From Bosea sp. (in: a-proteobacteria) (GTDB taxonomy: Bacteria > Pseudomonadota > Alphaproteobacteria > Rhizobiales > Beijerinckiaceae): a DNA stretch of 64,000 nucleotides. Made by a program: the position numbers and the translations under genes. This document shows positions 37,155 to 45,939 of this stretch, in pieces (position 1 is the first letter of the stretch; every line of letters begins with the position of its first letter). The stretch spans positions 1,044,698 to 1,108,697 of the forward strand of contig JAAVVV010000001.1 in the NCBI GenBank assembly GCA_023910605.1. The letters run 5' to 3'. Under the pieces are notes generated by a model that was given only the letters and a program-made list of their open reading frames with translations, made no database searches and was not told the origin of the DNA.

Positions 37155-38375
37155 ATGAGCGCGGATGTGAAGCTGGGGTCGATGGCCGGGCGGGCTGCTC
37201 CCGCAGTGGCGGATCTGCGCGCCGAGGCGTTCGACGCGCCGCCGAGCGGCATCGTCGATGTCGTCAATCATGGCCGCACCAAGCCAGGGCTGATTCCGCT
37301 CTGGGTGGGCGAGGGCGATCTGTCGACTCCGGCCTTCATCACCGAGGCGGCCACGCGTTCGCTGGCGGCCGGCGAGACCTTCTACACCTGGCAGCGCGGC
37401 ATACCCGAACTGCGTGAGGCGATCGCGCGCTATGATGCGCGGCTTTACGGCCGCCCCGGCCAGGCCCCGACGCCGGAACGTTTCTTCGTGACGGCATCGG
37501 GCATGCAGGCGGTGCAGCTCGCGGTCAGGATGATCGCCGGCGCCGGCGACGAGGTGCTGATCCCCACGCCGGCCTGGCCCAACATCGCGGCCGCCATCGG
37601 CGTCAATGGTGCCAGGGCCGTGGACGTGCCGATGAGCTTGGGCGCCAATGGCGTCACGCTCGATCTTGATCGACTGCGCGCGGCCGTCACCCCCCGCACC
37701 CGGGCCATCGCCGTCAACTCCCCATCCAATCCTTCGGGCTGGACCGCGACAAAGGAAGAGCTCGCCGCCATTCTGGCGCTGGCGCGGGAGAAGGACCTCT
37801 GGATCGTGGCCGACGAGATCTACGGCCGTTTCGTCTATGACGGATCGCTTCGCGCGCCCTCCTTCAAGGACGTGATGGACGAGAACGACCGCATCATGTT
37901 CGTCCAGACCTTCTCGAAGAACTGGGCCATGACCGGCTGGCGGCTCGGCTGGCTCGAGGCGCCCGTCCAGTTCGGGCAGGTGATCGAGAATCTGATCCAG
38001 TATGCGACCTCGGGAAGTCCGGTCTTCGTGCAGCGCGCGGGGATCGCCGCTTTGGAGCATGGCGAAGGCTTCATCGCCCATCAGGTGGAGCGTGCGCGGA
38101 AGGGCCGCGACATCGTGGTCAACGGCCTGCGGGCCACCGGCCGCGTCCATGCCCCGGCGCCGGCCGGCGCGTTCTACTACTTCTTCCAGGTGGACGGCAT
38201 GACCGATTGCCGCGCCTTCGCTGTCAGGCTGGTCGACGAGGCCAATGTCGGCCTGGCGCCGGGGGCCGCCTTCGGAGCCGGAGGCGCAGGCTCCCTGCGC
38301 CTGTGTTACGCCCGGCGCCATGATGACCTCGAAGAGGCCGTCCGGCGCATGAGCAGCGTCATCCTGGCTCTTTGA
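37155..38375 (+). CDS. Class I/II pyridoxal-phosphate aminotransferase
   Basis: This fold-type I aminotransferase has 406 residues. Landmarks are LWVGEGDLSTPAFITEAA, the SGMQAVQLAVRMIAG cofactor loop, AVNSPSNPSGW, VADEIYGRFVYDG, and the PLP-binding Lys in TFSKNWAMTGWRLGW. An ATG at 37155 follows GGAGG at 37145-37149; an in-frame TTG at 37140 is less likely. The amino donor and acceptor cannot be assigned from sequence; the enzyme resembles aspartate/aromatic aminotransferases. It is followed by the FixL gene with a 145-base gap. Confidence 0.9.
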   Translation: MSADVKLGSMAGRAAPAVADLRAEAFDAPPSGIVDVVNHGRTKPGLIPLWVGEGDLSTPAFITEAATRSLAAGETFYTWQRGIPELREAIARYDARLYGRPGQAPTPERFFVTASGMQAVQLAVRMIAGAGDEVLIPTPAWPNIAAAIGVNGARAVDVPMSLGANGVTLDLDRLRAAVTPRTRAIAVNSPSNPSGWTATKEELAAILALAREKDLWIVADEIYGRFVYDGSLRAPSFKDVMDENDRIMFVQTFSKNWAMTGWRLGWLEAPVQFGQVIENLIQYATSGSPVFVQRAGIAALEHGEGFIAHQVERARKGRDIVVNGLRATGRVHAPAPAGAFYYFFQVDGMTDCRAFAVRLVDEANVGLAPGAAFGAGGAGSLRLCYARRHDDLEEAVRRMSSVILAL

Positions 38376-38520
38376 AATGTTTTAAATTGTGAAATCCGGT
38401 TCGATAGCCGGAGGCTTATCCTCTGCATTTTATCCCTTTGTCCGAGGGACGCTTGCATTTTGCTGAACTTGTGTGTCAATTCAATCGTTATAAAGTTTTG
38501 GAGCCACGCGGATCAGCGCC

Positions 38521-39717
38521 ATGCAGGCCGTCAGGAGGCCATCCCTTTCAGAAGCCCGGCTCGAAAGCGTCCTCGAGACGGCTCCGGACGGCATCATGGT
38601 GATGGATGTGTCGGCGCGCTTGCTGATCTTCAACAAGGCTTGCGAGGACCTGTTCGGCTATGAGGCCGCGGAGGTCATCGGCGAGAATGTGCGGATGCTG
38701 ATGCCGCAGGAACACCACGACAATCACGACCTTTATGTCCAGCGCTACTGCGCCACCGGCGAACGCAAGATCATCGGCATAGGCCGCGAGGTCGAAGGGC
38801 GGCGCAAGGACGGCTCGCTGTTCCCGCTGGATCTGTCTGTCGGCGAGGCCATGACGCCCAATGGCCGCCAGTTCATCGGCGTGATCCGCGACCTCAGCGC
38901 GCGACGGGAAACCGAGCGCCGTCTCGCGGCGGTCCAGGCCGATCTGATCCGCATGACGCGCGTCTCCGCCCTCGACGAGATGGGCTCTGCCCTCGCCCAT
39001 GAGCTGAACCAGCCGCTCACCGCCATCATGCTCTATTTGCAGGCGCTGGAGCGCGAGGTCGGGCGGCTGCAGGCCGAGAACGCCCGAATCCAGCCGCGCG
39101 CCGACCAGCTTCTGGGCAAGGCGATGCGCGAGGCGCAGCGCGCCGGCTCCATCATCCAGCGGGTGCGCCAGCTCGTCGAGAAGCGCGCGCCCGAGCGCCG
39201 CCGGGCGGACCTTAACCAGGTCATCGACGAGGCTCTGGAGCTTGCCATGCTGGGCCGTCGGCGCACCATCCACCTCGAGCGCCATGGGCCCGAGAACCTG
39301 CCCATCGTCCTGATCGATCCCGTGCAGGTGCAGCAGGTCGTGCTCAACCTCGCGCGCAACGGCATCGAGGCCTGCGAGGGCGAGGATCGGCCCACCCTGT
39401 CCGTCCGGACCTGGTTCGAGGGCGAGGTGGTCTGCTTCAGCGTCGGCGATAACGGGCCCGGCATTCCCGCCCCGCAGATGCAGATGCTGTTCAGCGCCTT
39501 CCGCAGCGAGACCGGCACGGGAATGGGGATCGGTCTGACCATTTCGCGCGCGATTGTCCAGAATCACCTCGGTGAGCTCGTGGTCGATCCGGGCGGAAAC
39601 GGGAATGGCGCGCGCTTCACGGTGCGCTTGCCCATCGCGGCCCATGAAAGGGCCGCCAACCGCGACAGCGCCGCAGCCATGCCACTGGCCGCGACAGCCG
39701 AAGCGGACAAAACATGA
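38521..39717 (+). CDS. fixL: Oxygen-sensing haem-PAS histidine kinase FixL
   Basis: This 398-residue cytosolic sensor has one PAS domain (about 12-130), a histidine phosphotransfer box (SALAHELNQPLTAIM, His about 160) and an ATPase domain (NLARNGIEAC, DNGPGIP, GMGIGLTISRAIV). The haem-binding features of FixL are conserved: proximal His about 69 in NHDLYVQRY, the Arg of QRY about 75, and the distal Arg about 89 in IIGIGRE. These match His200, Arg206 and Arg220 of Bradyrhizobium FixL by hand alignment. No membrane helix is present. It starts a four-gene hypoxia-response group. Oxygen bound to haem should turn the kinase off. Confidence 0.93.
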   Translation: MQAVRRPSLSEARLESVLETAPDGIMVMDVSARLLIFNKACEDLFGYEAAEVIGENVRMLMPQEHHDNHDLYVQRYCATGERKIIGIGREVEGRRKDGSLFPLDLSVGEAMTPNGRQFIGVIRDLSARRETERRLAAVQADLIRMTRVSALDEMGSALAHELNQPLTAIMLYLQALEREVGRLQAENARIQPRADQLLGKAMREAQRAGSIIQRVRQLVEKRAPERRRADLNQVIDEALELAMLGRRRTIHLERHGPENLPIVLIDPVQVQQVVLNLARNGIEACEGEDRPTLSVRTWFEGEVVCFSVGDNGPGIPAPQMQMLFSAFRSETGTGMGIGLTISRAIVQNHLGELVVDPGGNGNGARFTVRLPIAAHERAANRDSAAAMPLAATAEADKT

Positions 39718-39720
39718 GGG

Positions 39721-40362
39721 ATGGAAGTCATGAATCAGGCATTTCACGATTTCGAACTTGATGTCGTGATCGTCGATGACGACGCCGCCGTCCGGGATGC
39801 GCTGAGCGTCCTGCTTGAGATGGAAGGGCTGCGGGTCAAGACTTTCCCGAGCGGCGACTCGTTCATCGTCGAAGCCATGCGTCTCAAGCCCGGCTGCGTG
39901 CTCATGGATGTGCACATGCCGGGGCGGTCCGGGCTCGACATTCTCGATGCGATCGGGGGCTCCTCGTATCACGCCCCCGTGGTGATGATCTCTGGCCAGG
40001 GCGACGTGCCGATGGCTGTCCACGCCATGAAGCATGGCGCCTTCGACTTCATCGAAAAGCCTTTCGACGGCCCGGTTGTCCTCAAGCGCGTCCGCGAGGC
40101 CATCGCCCGCGTGTCGAGCAATTCAGCCGTCAGCATGCATGGCCGGCTGCCCGCTTTTCCCGGCCATGACATGCTCACCGCCCGCGAGGTCGACGTGCTC
40201 GAGCACATTGTGGGCGGCGCCTCGAACAAGGAGGCGGGACGGCTCCTGGGCATCAGCCCGCGCACCATCGAGGTCCACCGCGCCCGCATCATGGAGAAGC
40301 TCAAGGCCCGCAACACCGCCGAACTTGTGCGGCTGGTCTATCGTGAGCCGGTCCGCAACTGA
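39721..40362 (+). CDS. fixJ: Response regulator FixJ
   Basis: This 213-residue regulator is FixL's usual partner. The receiver has VVIVDDDAAVRDAL, phospho-Asp about 63 in VLMDVHMPGRSG, and FIEKPFD. A LuxR-type HTH follows: LTAREVDVLEHIVGGASNKEAGRLLGIS, then RTIEVHRARIMEKLKA. The start could be ATG at 39721 or 39730; the second begins MNQAFHDF. The gene begins 3-12 bases after the fixL stop. Phosphorylated FixJ is known to activate fixK-type genes, consistent with the Crp/Fnr gene downstream. Confidence 0.93.
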   Translation: MEVMNQAFHDFELDVVIVDDDAAVRDALSVLLEMEGLRVKTFPSGDSFIVEAMRLKPGCVLMDVHMPGRSGLDILDAIGGSSYHAPVVMISGQGDVPMAVHAMKHGAFDFIEKPFDGPVVLKRVREAIARVSSNSAVSMHGRLPAFPGHDMLTAREVDVLEHIVGGASNKEAGRLLGISPRTIEVHRARIMEKLKARNTAELVRLVYREPVRN

Positions 40363-40464
40363 TCCGGCTGGCGGCCCTAGGTATTTGTGGGGATTCCGCC
40401 TCGCCGACGAAACGTGCCAAGAGTTTGGCCCGAGCAAAGGTCAGCGCTAGTCGCGCGAGGTTGC

Positions 40465-40803
40465 ATGACGGTTCATATCGTCGAGGACGATCACGGCGTG
40501 CGTGACGCGCTGTCGGAGTTGTGTCGGTCCGTGGGTCGCAAGGTCGCTCTTTATCCCGATGGAGAGGCCTTCGGCGCCGGGGATGATGTAGCGCCCACCG
40601 ACGTCGTGCTCGTGGATCTTGGCCTGCCCGGCGAGCATGGCTCGGCCGTGATCCGCCGCATCCGTTCCATGGCATCGCCGCCGAAGGTCATCGTCATCTC
40701 CGGGCTGCCCATGGCCGACATCAAGCTGGCCATGCGCGAATTCGCCAATATCGTGGTGATGCGCAAGCCGCTGTCCAGCGAACTGCTGCCCCTGCTTGTC
40801 TAG
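40465..40803 (+). CDS. Receiver-only response regulator between fixJ and fixK-like gene
   Basis: This 112-residue protein is a single receiver domain with no output domain. Acidic residues EDD (about 7-9), phospho-Asp about 51 in VLVDLGLPG, and Lys about 101 in VMRKPLS are all present, so it should be phosphorylatable. Start ATG 40465 follows GCGAGGTTGC. A comparable single-receiver gene lies in the fixL-fixJ-fixK2 locus of Bradyrhizobium, as I recall. It may act as a phosphate sink or modulator of FixL-FixJ. This is inference. Confidence 0.85.
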   Translation: MTVHIVEDDHGVRDALSELCRSVGRKVALYPDGEAFGAGDDVAPTDVVLVDLGLPGEHGSAVIRRIRSMASPPKVIVISGLPMADIKLAMREFANIVVMRKPLSSELLPLLV

Positions 40804-40919
40804 CTCAAGCTACGGAAGATTGCTTAAGCGCTTCTCCCAACACGCCTTGGATTGAACCGCCCGATAGACTGGCCTGCCCTGATCCGGTCCAGTGCCTCCG
40901 GCGGGGCGGAGTCTGCCCG

Positions 40920-41582
40920 ATGCTGCAATCCACCCGCGATGCCACATCCGCCCACATCGACCGGCACGGGCCTGCGCGCCATGACCCGAGCGCCCCGTGG
41001 AGCGCGCGCGGGCCGGGCGGCGGCGCGCTTCAGGGCTTCGATCCTGGCCAGACGGTGCTGCGGCAGGGCGAGGCGCCAAAGGGCGTGCCGGTCGTCGAGA
41101 GCGGTCTCGTCGCGCTCAGCCTGCGCCAGCGCGATGGGCGCCGGCACATTGTCTTTCTCGCTGGCCCGGGCGATGTGCTGTGCCCGCCGGGCAGTGCCGC
41201 CATCCCTGCCGATGCCGAGGCCCTTGCCGCCAGCCAGGTGCGCGTGCATGGCATGCGCGATCTGGAACGTGACGAGAGCCTGTGCAGGCGGCTGAACGAG
41301 CAGCTCCGGCGCCAGCATGAACGATCCCTGCATCACGTCTTCGCGCTGGGGCAGCGCGAAGCGCGCCAGCGCCTTGGCTGGTTCATTCACGTCCAGGCCG
41401 ATGGCCGGTGCAGGCTTGACCTGCCGCTGAGCCGTCAGGACATCGCCGATTACCTGGGCCTCACGATCGAGACGGTGAGCCGCGAGTTCACGCGCCTCAG
41501 GCGGATCGGGGCCATCGCCTATCAGCGCAACGGCTCGATCGCCATCCTGCGGCCGCATGCGCTGTTTGGCAATGGCGCCTAG
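40920..41582 (+). CDS. fixK: Crp/Fnr-family regulator, FixK-like
   Basis: This 220-residue transcription factor has an N-terminal cyclic-nucleotide-binding-like fold (GFDPGQTVLRQGEAPKGVPVVESG, in parts) and a C-terminal helix-turn-helix (LPLSRQDIADYLGLTIETVSREFTRLR, in parts). The recognition helix has the E-x-x-S-R pattern of FNR/FixK proteins, so it should recognise a TTGAT-N4-ATCAA-type site. It lacks the N-terminal cysteine cluster of oxygen-labile FNR, so it probably senses through FixLJ. Position downstream of fixL-fixJ-receiver supports the FixK call. FixK targets elsewhere in the genome cannot be seen here. Confidence 0.87.
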   Translation: MLQSTRDATSAHIDRHGPARHDPSAPWSARGPGGGALQGFDPGQTVLRQGEAPKGVPVVESGLVALSLRQRDGRRHIVFLAGPGDVLCPPGSAAIPADAEALAASQVRVHGMRDLERDESLCRRLNEQLRRQHERSLHHVFALGQREARQRLGWFIHVQADGRCRLDLPLSRQDIADYLGLTIETVSREFTRLRRIGAIAYQRNGSIAILRPHALFGNGA

Positions 41583-41959
41583 GCTCGGGGCATCCGGCAC
41601 GCCAGGGCTGGGCGCGACGCCTCGCGCATCCGGCGCCTTGTTCAGGAGGTCCTGCCGTTGAAGCATCGCCGGCGCCACGGCGAGGGAAGGGCATCAAGCA
41701 CCCGGCCTAGCTCCCCCGAGACTAGGCCGGGCGCCGGATTCGCGACAGCCAAAGGCTCCCGCGGTCCCTGTGCGGCGCAGCCGTCACCTGTCGGCAGCGC
41801 TCATGAGGTCATTACATCGGCCGTTGGCGTGGGCTGCATTGATTGCGCGCAATTGGGCCAGACGAAGCCTCGCGCCATGCCTGATGCGAAGGTCACACTC
41901 TCTGAAGGGCGTCCGTCTTGCGCCTGGCTCAGCCCGAGGCTGCGCGCCGGGCCGATGAC
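41583..41959. other. Intergenic region after the FixK-like gene
   Basis: This 377-base gap has no supported gene; frames reading through it are chance. Its one notable item is a perfect 10-bp hairpin at 41701-41731 (separate entry). The right-hand part should hold the promoter of the AbrB-type gene, but no clear -35/-10 pair was found. Confidence 0.4.
41701..41731. terminator. Perfect 10-bp stem-loop after the FixK-like gene
   Basis: CCCGGCCTAG (41701-41710) pairs perfectly with CTAGGCCGGG (41722-41731) over an 11-base loop. It lies 119 bases past the FixK-like stop. No T-tract follows, so it is not a classical intrinsic terminator; a rho-assisted terminator, an RNA stability stem or a protein-binding dyad are alternatives. 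Confidence 0.45.
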
Positions 41960-43048
41960 ATGAGCGCTGCCATGCGTCACATCAGGCAGATGGCCGCGCA
42001 TCGCCCCACGCTCGAAGACATCGCGCTCCTTCTGGTCGCGGCCCTTGGCGGATGGGCGCTGCATTTCGCGGGCGTGCCCGCCGGCTGGCTCACCGGCTCG
42101 ATGCTGGTCGTGGCGGTGGTGGGCCTGCGCCGGCCCTGGGCGGGTCCCTCCGATGCCGTCGTGCAGACCGGGATGCTGCTGTCGGGCATCATCATCGGCG
42201 CCGCCGCCACCCCCGAGGCGGTTCAGGCTGCGGCCCGTTATCCGGGCAGCCTCATGCTGCTGATGCTGTCGCTGGGGCTCACCGTGCTGGTCACCGGCGC
42301 GTTTCTGGTGCGTTTCGGCGGCTGGACCCGGCTGGATGCCTTGCTGGCCTCAGCGCCCGGCGCGCTGTCCGCCGTGATGGCTGTCGCCAGTGATCTCGGC
42401 AGCAGCCTCTCCCGCATCGCCATCATCCAGTTCTTCCGCCTGTTCGTGCTGGTGGCTGCGATACCAAGCTTGCTGGTGATCTCGGGCGTCGGCGCCGGCC
42501 AGGCTCCTGCGCCGCCTCCGCCGCCCAATCTGCCCGACACGGTCCTGATGATCGCCTGCGCGCTGGCGGCAGGGCTGCTGCTCAAACGGCTTGGCTTGGT
42601 CGCCCCGTTCATCATCGGCGCCACGCTGTCGAGCATGCTGCTGCATGCCTTTGACATCGTGCACGGCTCCTTGCCCGCGCCGCTCACCTTGCTTGCCTTT
42701 CTGATCCTGGGCGGCATGGTCGGGGCACGGCTTGGCGGGCTCGACAGGGCGGCCGTGGGTCGGCTCATGCCGCTGGCCATCGGCGCCTTCATCGCCTCCG
42801 TGGCCATCGGCGCTCTGCTGGCCTGGCCTGCCGCGCTGCTCGCGGGCGTCAGCTACGGCACGGCCTTCATCGCCTTCGCCCCCGGCGGGCTCGAGGCCAT
42901 GGCCATGCTGGCCGTCGTGCTGGGGCTGGATCCGCTCTATGTCGGCGCGCACCATCTGGTGCGCTTCATGGCGGTTGGCTTTCTCCTGCCCATCGCGGGC
43001 CGCCTGCTGTGCAAGCCACGGCATGACGAGCCGCACGCCGGCCAGTGA
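41960..43048 (+). CDS. AbrB-family membrane protein (PF05145 type)
   Basis: This membrane protein of about 362 residues has ten or so helices arranged as two repeats; each includes a GxxAGxLxGxMLxxA-like block (e.g. VPAGWLTGSMLVVAVVG and LVAPFIIGATLSSMLLHAF). The family is annotated AbrB or putative ammonia monooxygenase and is a predicted transporter; no true monooxygenase or DNA-binding AbrB domain is involved. The ATG at 41960 overlaps nothing upstream; 41972 is an alternative. The C-terminal VSYGTAFIAFAPGGLEAMAMLA is typical. It precedes a DUF3830 gene. Confidence 0.85.
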   Translation: MSAAMRHIRQMAAHRPTLEDIALLLVAALGGWALHFAGVPAGWLTGSMLVVAVVGLRRPWAGPSDAVVQTGMLLSGIIIGAAATPEAVQAAARYPGSLMLLMLSLGLTVLVTGAFLVRFGGWTRLDALLASAPGALSAVMAVASDLGSSLSRIAIIQFFRLFVLVAAIPSLLVISGVGAGQAPAPPPPPNLPDTVLMIACALAAGLLLKRLGLVAPFIIGATLSSMLLHAFDIVHGSLPAPLTLLAFLILGGMVGARLGGLDRAAVGRLMPLAIGAFIASVAIGALLAWPAALLAGVSYGTAFIAFAPGGLEAMAMLAVVLGLDPLYVGAHHLVRFMAVGFLLPIAGRLLCKPRHDEPHAGQ

Positions 43049-43138
43049 GGCCATGGCTGGCACATCGGCCCCGCCCGCGCTAAAGCTGGTGCGAGGCAGG
43101 CCAGGGGCCTTGCTGGAACAGCACAGGAATCGACACTC

Positions 43139-43552
43139 ATGAAAGCGGTCAGAGTCATCGCCGGCCCCTATTCCTTCACCGGCCATTTCGAGGAGGCGCT
43201 GGCGCCCAAGACATGCGCCGCCTTCATCAAGGCCATGCCTTTCGCAAGCAAGATCATCCACGTGCGCTGGAGCGGCGAGGGCGTGTGGTCGCCGCTAGGC
43301 GATCTCGATTTCGGCGTCGGCTACGAGAACAACACCTGCTATCCCGCGCCCGGCCAGATCATCCTTTATCCAGGCGGCGTCAGCGAGACCGAGATCCTGC
43401 TCGCCTATGGCAACGTGAACTTCGCGTCCAAGGCTGGCCAGCTCTCGGGCAACCACTTCATCACCCTCACCTCCGGCCTGGAGAACATCCATGCGCTCGG
43501 ACGCAAGGTGCTGTGGGAAGGCGCCATGGACATCCGCTACGAACTGATCTGA
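43139..43552 (+). CDS. DUF3830 family protein (cyclophilin-like fold)
   Basis: This 137-residue protein matches DUF3830, a cyclophilin-like fold of unknown activity. Landmarks are FEEALAPKTCAAFIKAMPF, SGEGVWSPLGDLDFG, YENNTCYPAPGQIILYPGGVSETEILLAYG (in parts) and NHFITLTSG. The family is frequently found in catabolic operons with hydantoinase-type or amidase genes; here it stands after an AbrB-type transporter and before a sugar isomerase. The ligand is unknown. Confidence 0.88.
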   Translation: MKAVRVIAGPYSFTGHFEEALAPKTCAAFIKAMPFASKIIHVRWSGEGVWSPLGDLDFGVGYENNTCYPAPGQIILYPGGVSETEILLAYGNVNFASKAGQLSGNHFITLTSGLENIHALGRKVLWEGAMDIRYELI

Positions 43553-43700
43553 GGGGGGCCTCGCTCCACGCTCCGCGCTTCACCTGCGCCTGCAACTTCA
43601 TGCCCGACGCGTGGCCTTGCCGGTGAAGACCTGCGACGCCACGGTTCGGCTTCATCCCGCCACCAATGGCGACAAGACATGCTGCGAATGGGAGGCCGAC

Positions 43701-44759
43701 ATGGCGAGCACAATCAAGGGACCGGCGATCTTCCTCGCGCAGTTCGCGGGCGAGGCGGCGCCGTTCAATTCATGGGGTGCGATCACGAAATGGGCCGGCT
43801 CGCTCGGCTACAAGGGCGTGCAGGTGCCGACTTGGGACGGGCGCCTGTTCGATTTGGGGAAGGCAGCCGAGAGCAAGAGCTATTGCGACGACCTCACGGG
43901 TGTCGCAGCCGAGAATGGGGTGGTGATCACCGAGCTGTCCACCCATCTCCAGGGCCAGCTCGTTGCCGTCAATCCGGCCTATGACGCCGCCTTCGATGCC
44001 TTCGCGCCGCCCCAGCTGCACGGCAAGCCCAAGGAACGGCAGGCCTGGGCTGTGGAGCAGATGCTTCTGGCGGCGAAGGCCTCACGCAATCTCGGCCTCG
44101 ACGCCTCGGTCTCCTTCACGGGCGCGCTGGCCTGGCCCTTTGTCTATCCCTGGCCGCAGCGCCCGCAAGGACTGATCGAAACGGCATTTTCGGAGCTTGC
44201 GCGGCGATGGCGCCCCATCCTGGATGCCTATGACGAGACAGGCTGCGATGTCTGCTTCGAGATCCATCCTGGCGAGGATGTGTTCGACGGGGCGACATTC
44301 GAGATGTTTCTCGATGCGCTCAAAGGGCATAGCCGCTGCAACATCAACTATGATCCCAGCCACTTTCTGCTGATGCAGCTCGATTATCTGGCCTTCATCG
44401 ACATCTACCATGAGCGCATCAAGGCCTTCCATGTGAAGGATGCCGAGTTCAACCCGAGCGGCCGTCAGGGCGTCTATTCAGGCTACCAGCCCTGGATCAA
44501 CCGCGCCGGGCGCTTCCGCTCGCTTGGCGATGGCCAGGTCGATTTCTCGGCCATCTTTTCGAAGCTCGCCGCTTGCGACTATGCCTCCTGGGCCGTGCTC
44601 GAATGGGAATGCTGCCTCAAGCATCCGGAGGACGGCGCGGCCGAAGGCGCTCCCTTCATCGCCAGCCACATCATCCGCGTGACAGAGAAGGCCTTCGATG
44701 ATTTCGCCGGCGGCGAGGTCGACAAGGCGCAGATCGACCGTCTCCTGGGACTGGGTTGA
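43701..44759 (+). CDS. Sugar phosphate isomerase/epimerase (xylose isomerase-like TIM barrel)
   Basis: This 352-residue protein is of the AP endonuclease 2/xylose-isomerase-like superfamily. Metal-site residues are visible in CFEIHPGEDVFDG (Glu, His), NINYDPSHFLLMQLD (Asp, His), IKAFHVKDAEF (His) and VLEWECC (Glu). The ATG at 43701 follows GGGAGG. It is directly followed, ten bases later, by a Gfo/Idh/MocA oxidoreductase, a standard pair in inositol, sugar or sugar-acid catabolism. The actual sugar is not determinable. Confidence 0.9.
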   Translation: MASTIKGPAIFLAQFAGEAAPFNSWGAITKWAGSLGYKGVQVPTWDGRLFDLGKAAESKSYCDDLTGVAAENGVVITELSTHLQGQLVAVNPAYDAAFDAFAPPQLHGKPKERQAWAVEQMLLAAKASRNLGLDASVSFTGALAWPFVYPWPQRPQGLIETAFSELARRWRPILDAYDETGCDVCFEIHPGEDVFDGATFEMFLDALKGHSRCNINYDPSHFLLMQLDYLAFIDIYHERIKAFHVKDAEFNPSGRQGVYSGYQPWINRAGRFRSLGDGQVDFSAIFSKLAACDYASWAVLEWECCLKHPEDGAAEGAPFIASHIIRVTEKAFDDFAGGEVDKAQIDRLLGLG

Positions 44760-44769
44760 GGAGGCAGCC

Positions 44770-45939
44770 ATGGTCGAGGCACGAAGCGACGCCGGGCAGG
44801 GGCGCATCCGCCTTGGCATGGTCGGCGGCGGAGAGGGCGCGTTCATCGGCTCGGTCCACCGCATGGCGGCGCGGCTGGACGATCACTTTCAGCTCCTGGC
44901 CGGCTGCCTTTCCTCGACGCCCGAGAAGGCGCAGCGCTCCGGAGAGGCGCTGGGGCTGGACCGCGCCCGCATCTATGGCGACTTCGTCACGATGGCGAAG
45001 CGCGAGGCGCGGCGGAAGGACGGCATCGAGGCCGTGTCCATCGTCACGCCCAACCACATGCACGCCCCGGCGGCGGCCGCCTTCCTGAAGGCCGGCATCC
45101 ATGTCATCTGCGACAAGCCGCTGACCACCACGCTGAAGGACGCGCTGAAGCTGAAGGCGCTGGCGCAGACATCCGGGCTGATCTTCGCCGTCACGCACAA
45201 CTACACCGGCTATCCCATGGTGCGGCATGCCCGCGCCATGGTCGAGGCGGGCGAGCTTGGCGACATCCGCGTGGTGCAGGTCGAGTATGCGCAGGATTGG
45301 CTGACGACCAGGCTGGAGGATAGCGGCCAGAAACAGGCCGCCTGGCGGACCGATCCCCAGCGATCCGGCGCGGGCGGCTGCATCGGCGACATCGGCACCC
45401 ATGCCTACAATCTCGCCGATTACATCACCGGCATTCCCGTCACCGCGCTGTGCGCCGAGCTCACCGCCTTCGTGCCCGGCCGCGCGCTCGACGACAATGC
45501 CCAGATCATGCTGCGCTATGCCAATGGCGCGCGCGGGCTGCTCTGGGCCAGCCAGGTCGCGCCGGGCAACGAGAACGCGCTGGCCATCCGCGTCTATGGC
45601 GCGAAGGGCGGATTGTCGTGGCGCCAGGAGCATCCCAACCAGCTCCTCTGGTCTCCGCTTGGCGAGGCGCCGCGCATCATCTCACGCGGGACGGGCGCGG
45701 CCAATGCGGCCGCAGCGCGGGTGACACGCATTCCGTCTGGCCATCCGGAGGGCTATATCGAAGGCTTCGCCACGATCTACAGCGAGGTGGCGCAGGCCAT
45801 CATCGCGGCTCGCAGCAGCTCTGCGCCTGCCCCCGGGGTGCACTTCCCCACCATCGATGACGGGGTCAGGGGCGTCGCCTTCATCGAGGCGGCCGTGCGC
45901 TCCTCCGCCGCCGGCGCTCGCTGGGTGCCCCTGGACTGA
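44770..45939 (+). CDS. Gfo/Idh/MocA-family NAD(P)-dependent oxidoreductase
   Basis: This 389-residue dehydrogenase has an N-terminal Rossmann fold (IRLGMVGGGEGAFIG, then SIVTPNHMHAP) and the catalytic-site ICDKPLTTTLKDA with the conserved EKP-type lysine (here DKP). The C-terminal half-barrel has GGCIGDIGTHAYNLADYITG with the conserved D-x-G-x-H. GAGGAGG precedes the ATG at 44770. Paired with the sugar isomerase just upstream. A three-gene unit with DUF3830 is possible but the gap there is 148 bases. Confidence 0.92.
   Translation: MVEARSDAGQGRIRLGMVGGGEGAFIGSVHRMAARLDDHFQLLAGCLSSTPEKAQRSGEALGLDRARIYGDFVTMAKREARRKDGIEAVSIVTPNHMHAPAAAAFLKAGIHVICDKPLTTTLKDALKLKALAQTSGLIFAVTHNYTGYPMVRHARAMVEAGELGDIRVVQVEYAQDWLTTRLEDSGQKQAAWRTDPQRSGAGGCIGDIGTHAYNLADYITGIPVTALCAELTAFVPGRALDDNAQIMLRYANGARGLLWASQVAPGNENALAIRVYGAKGGLSWRQEHPNQLLWSPLGEAPRIISRGTGAANAAAARVTRIPSGHPEGYIEGFATIYSEVAQAIIAARSSSAPAPGVHFPTIDDGVRGVAFIEAAVRSSAAGARWVPLD

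Noticed and set aside
38376..38520. FNR/FixK box upstream of fixL
   Set aside because: A TTG...CAA pair is present in this A/T-rich gap but its spacing does not fit TTGAT-N4-ATCAA.
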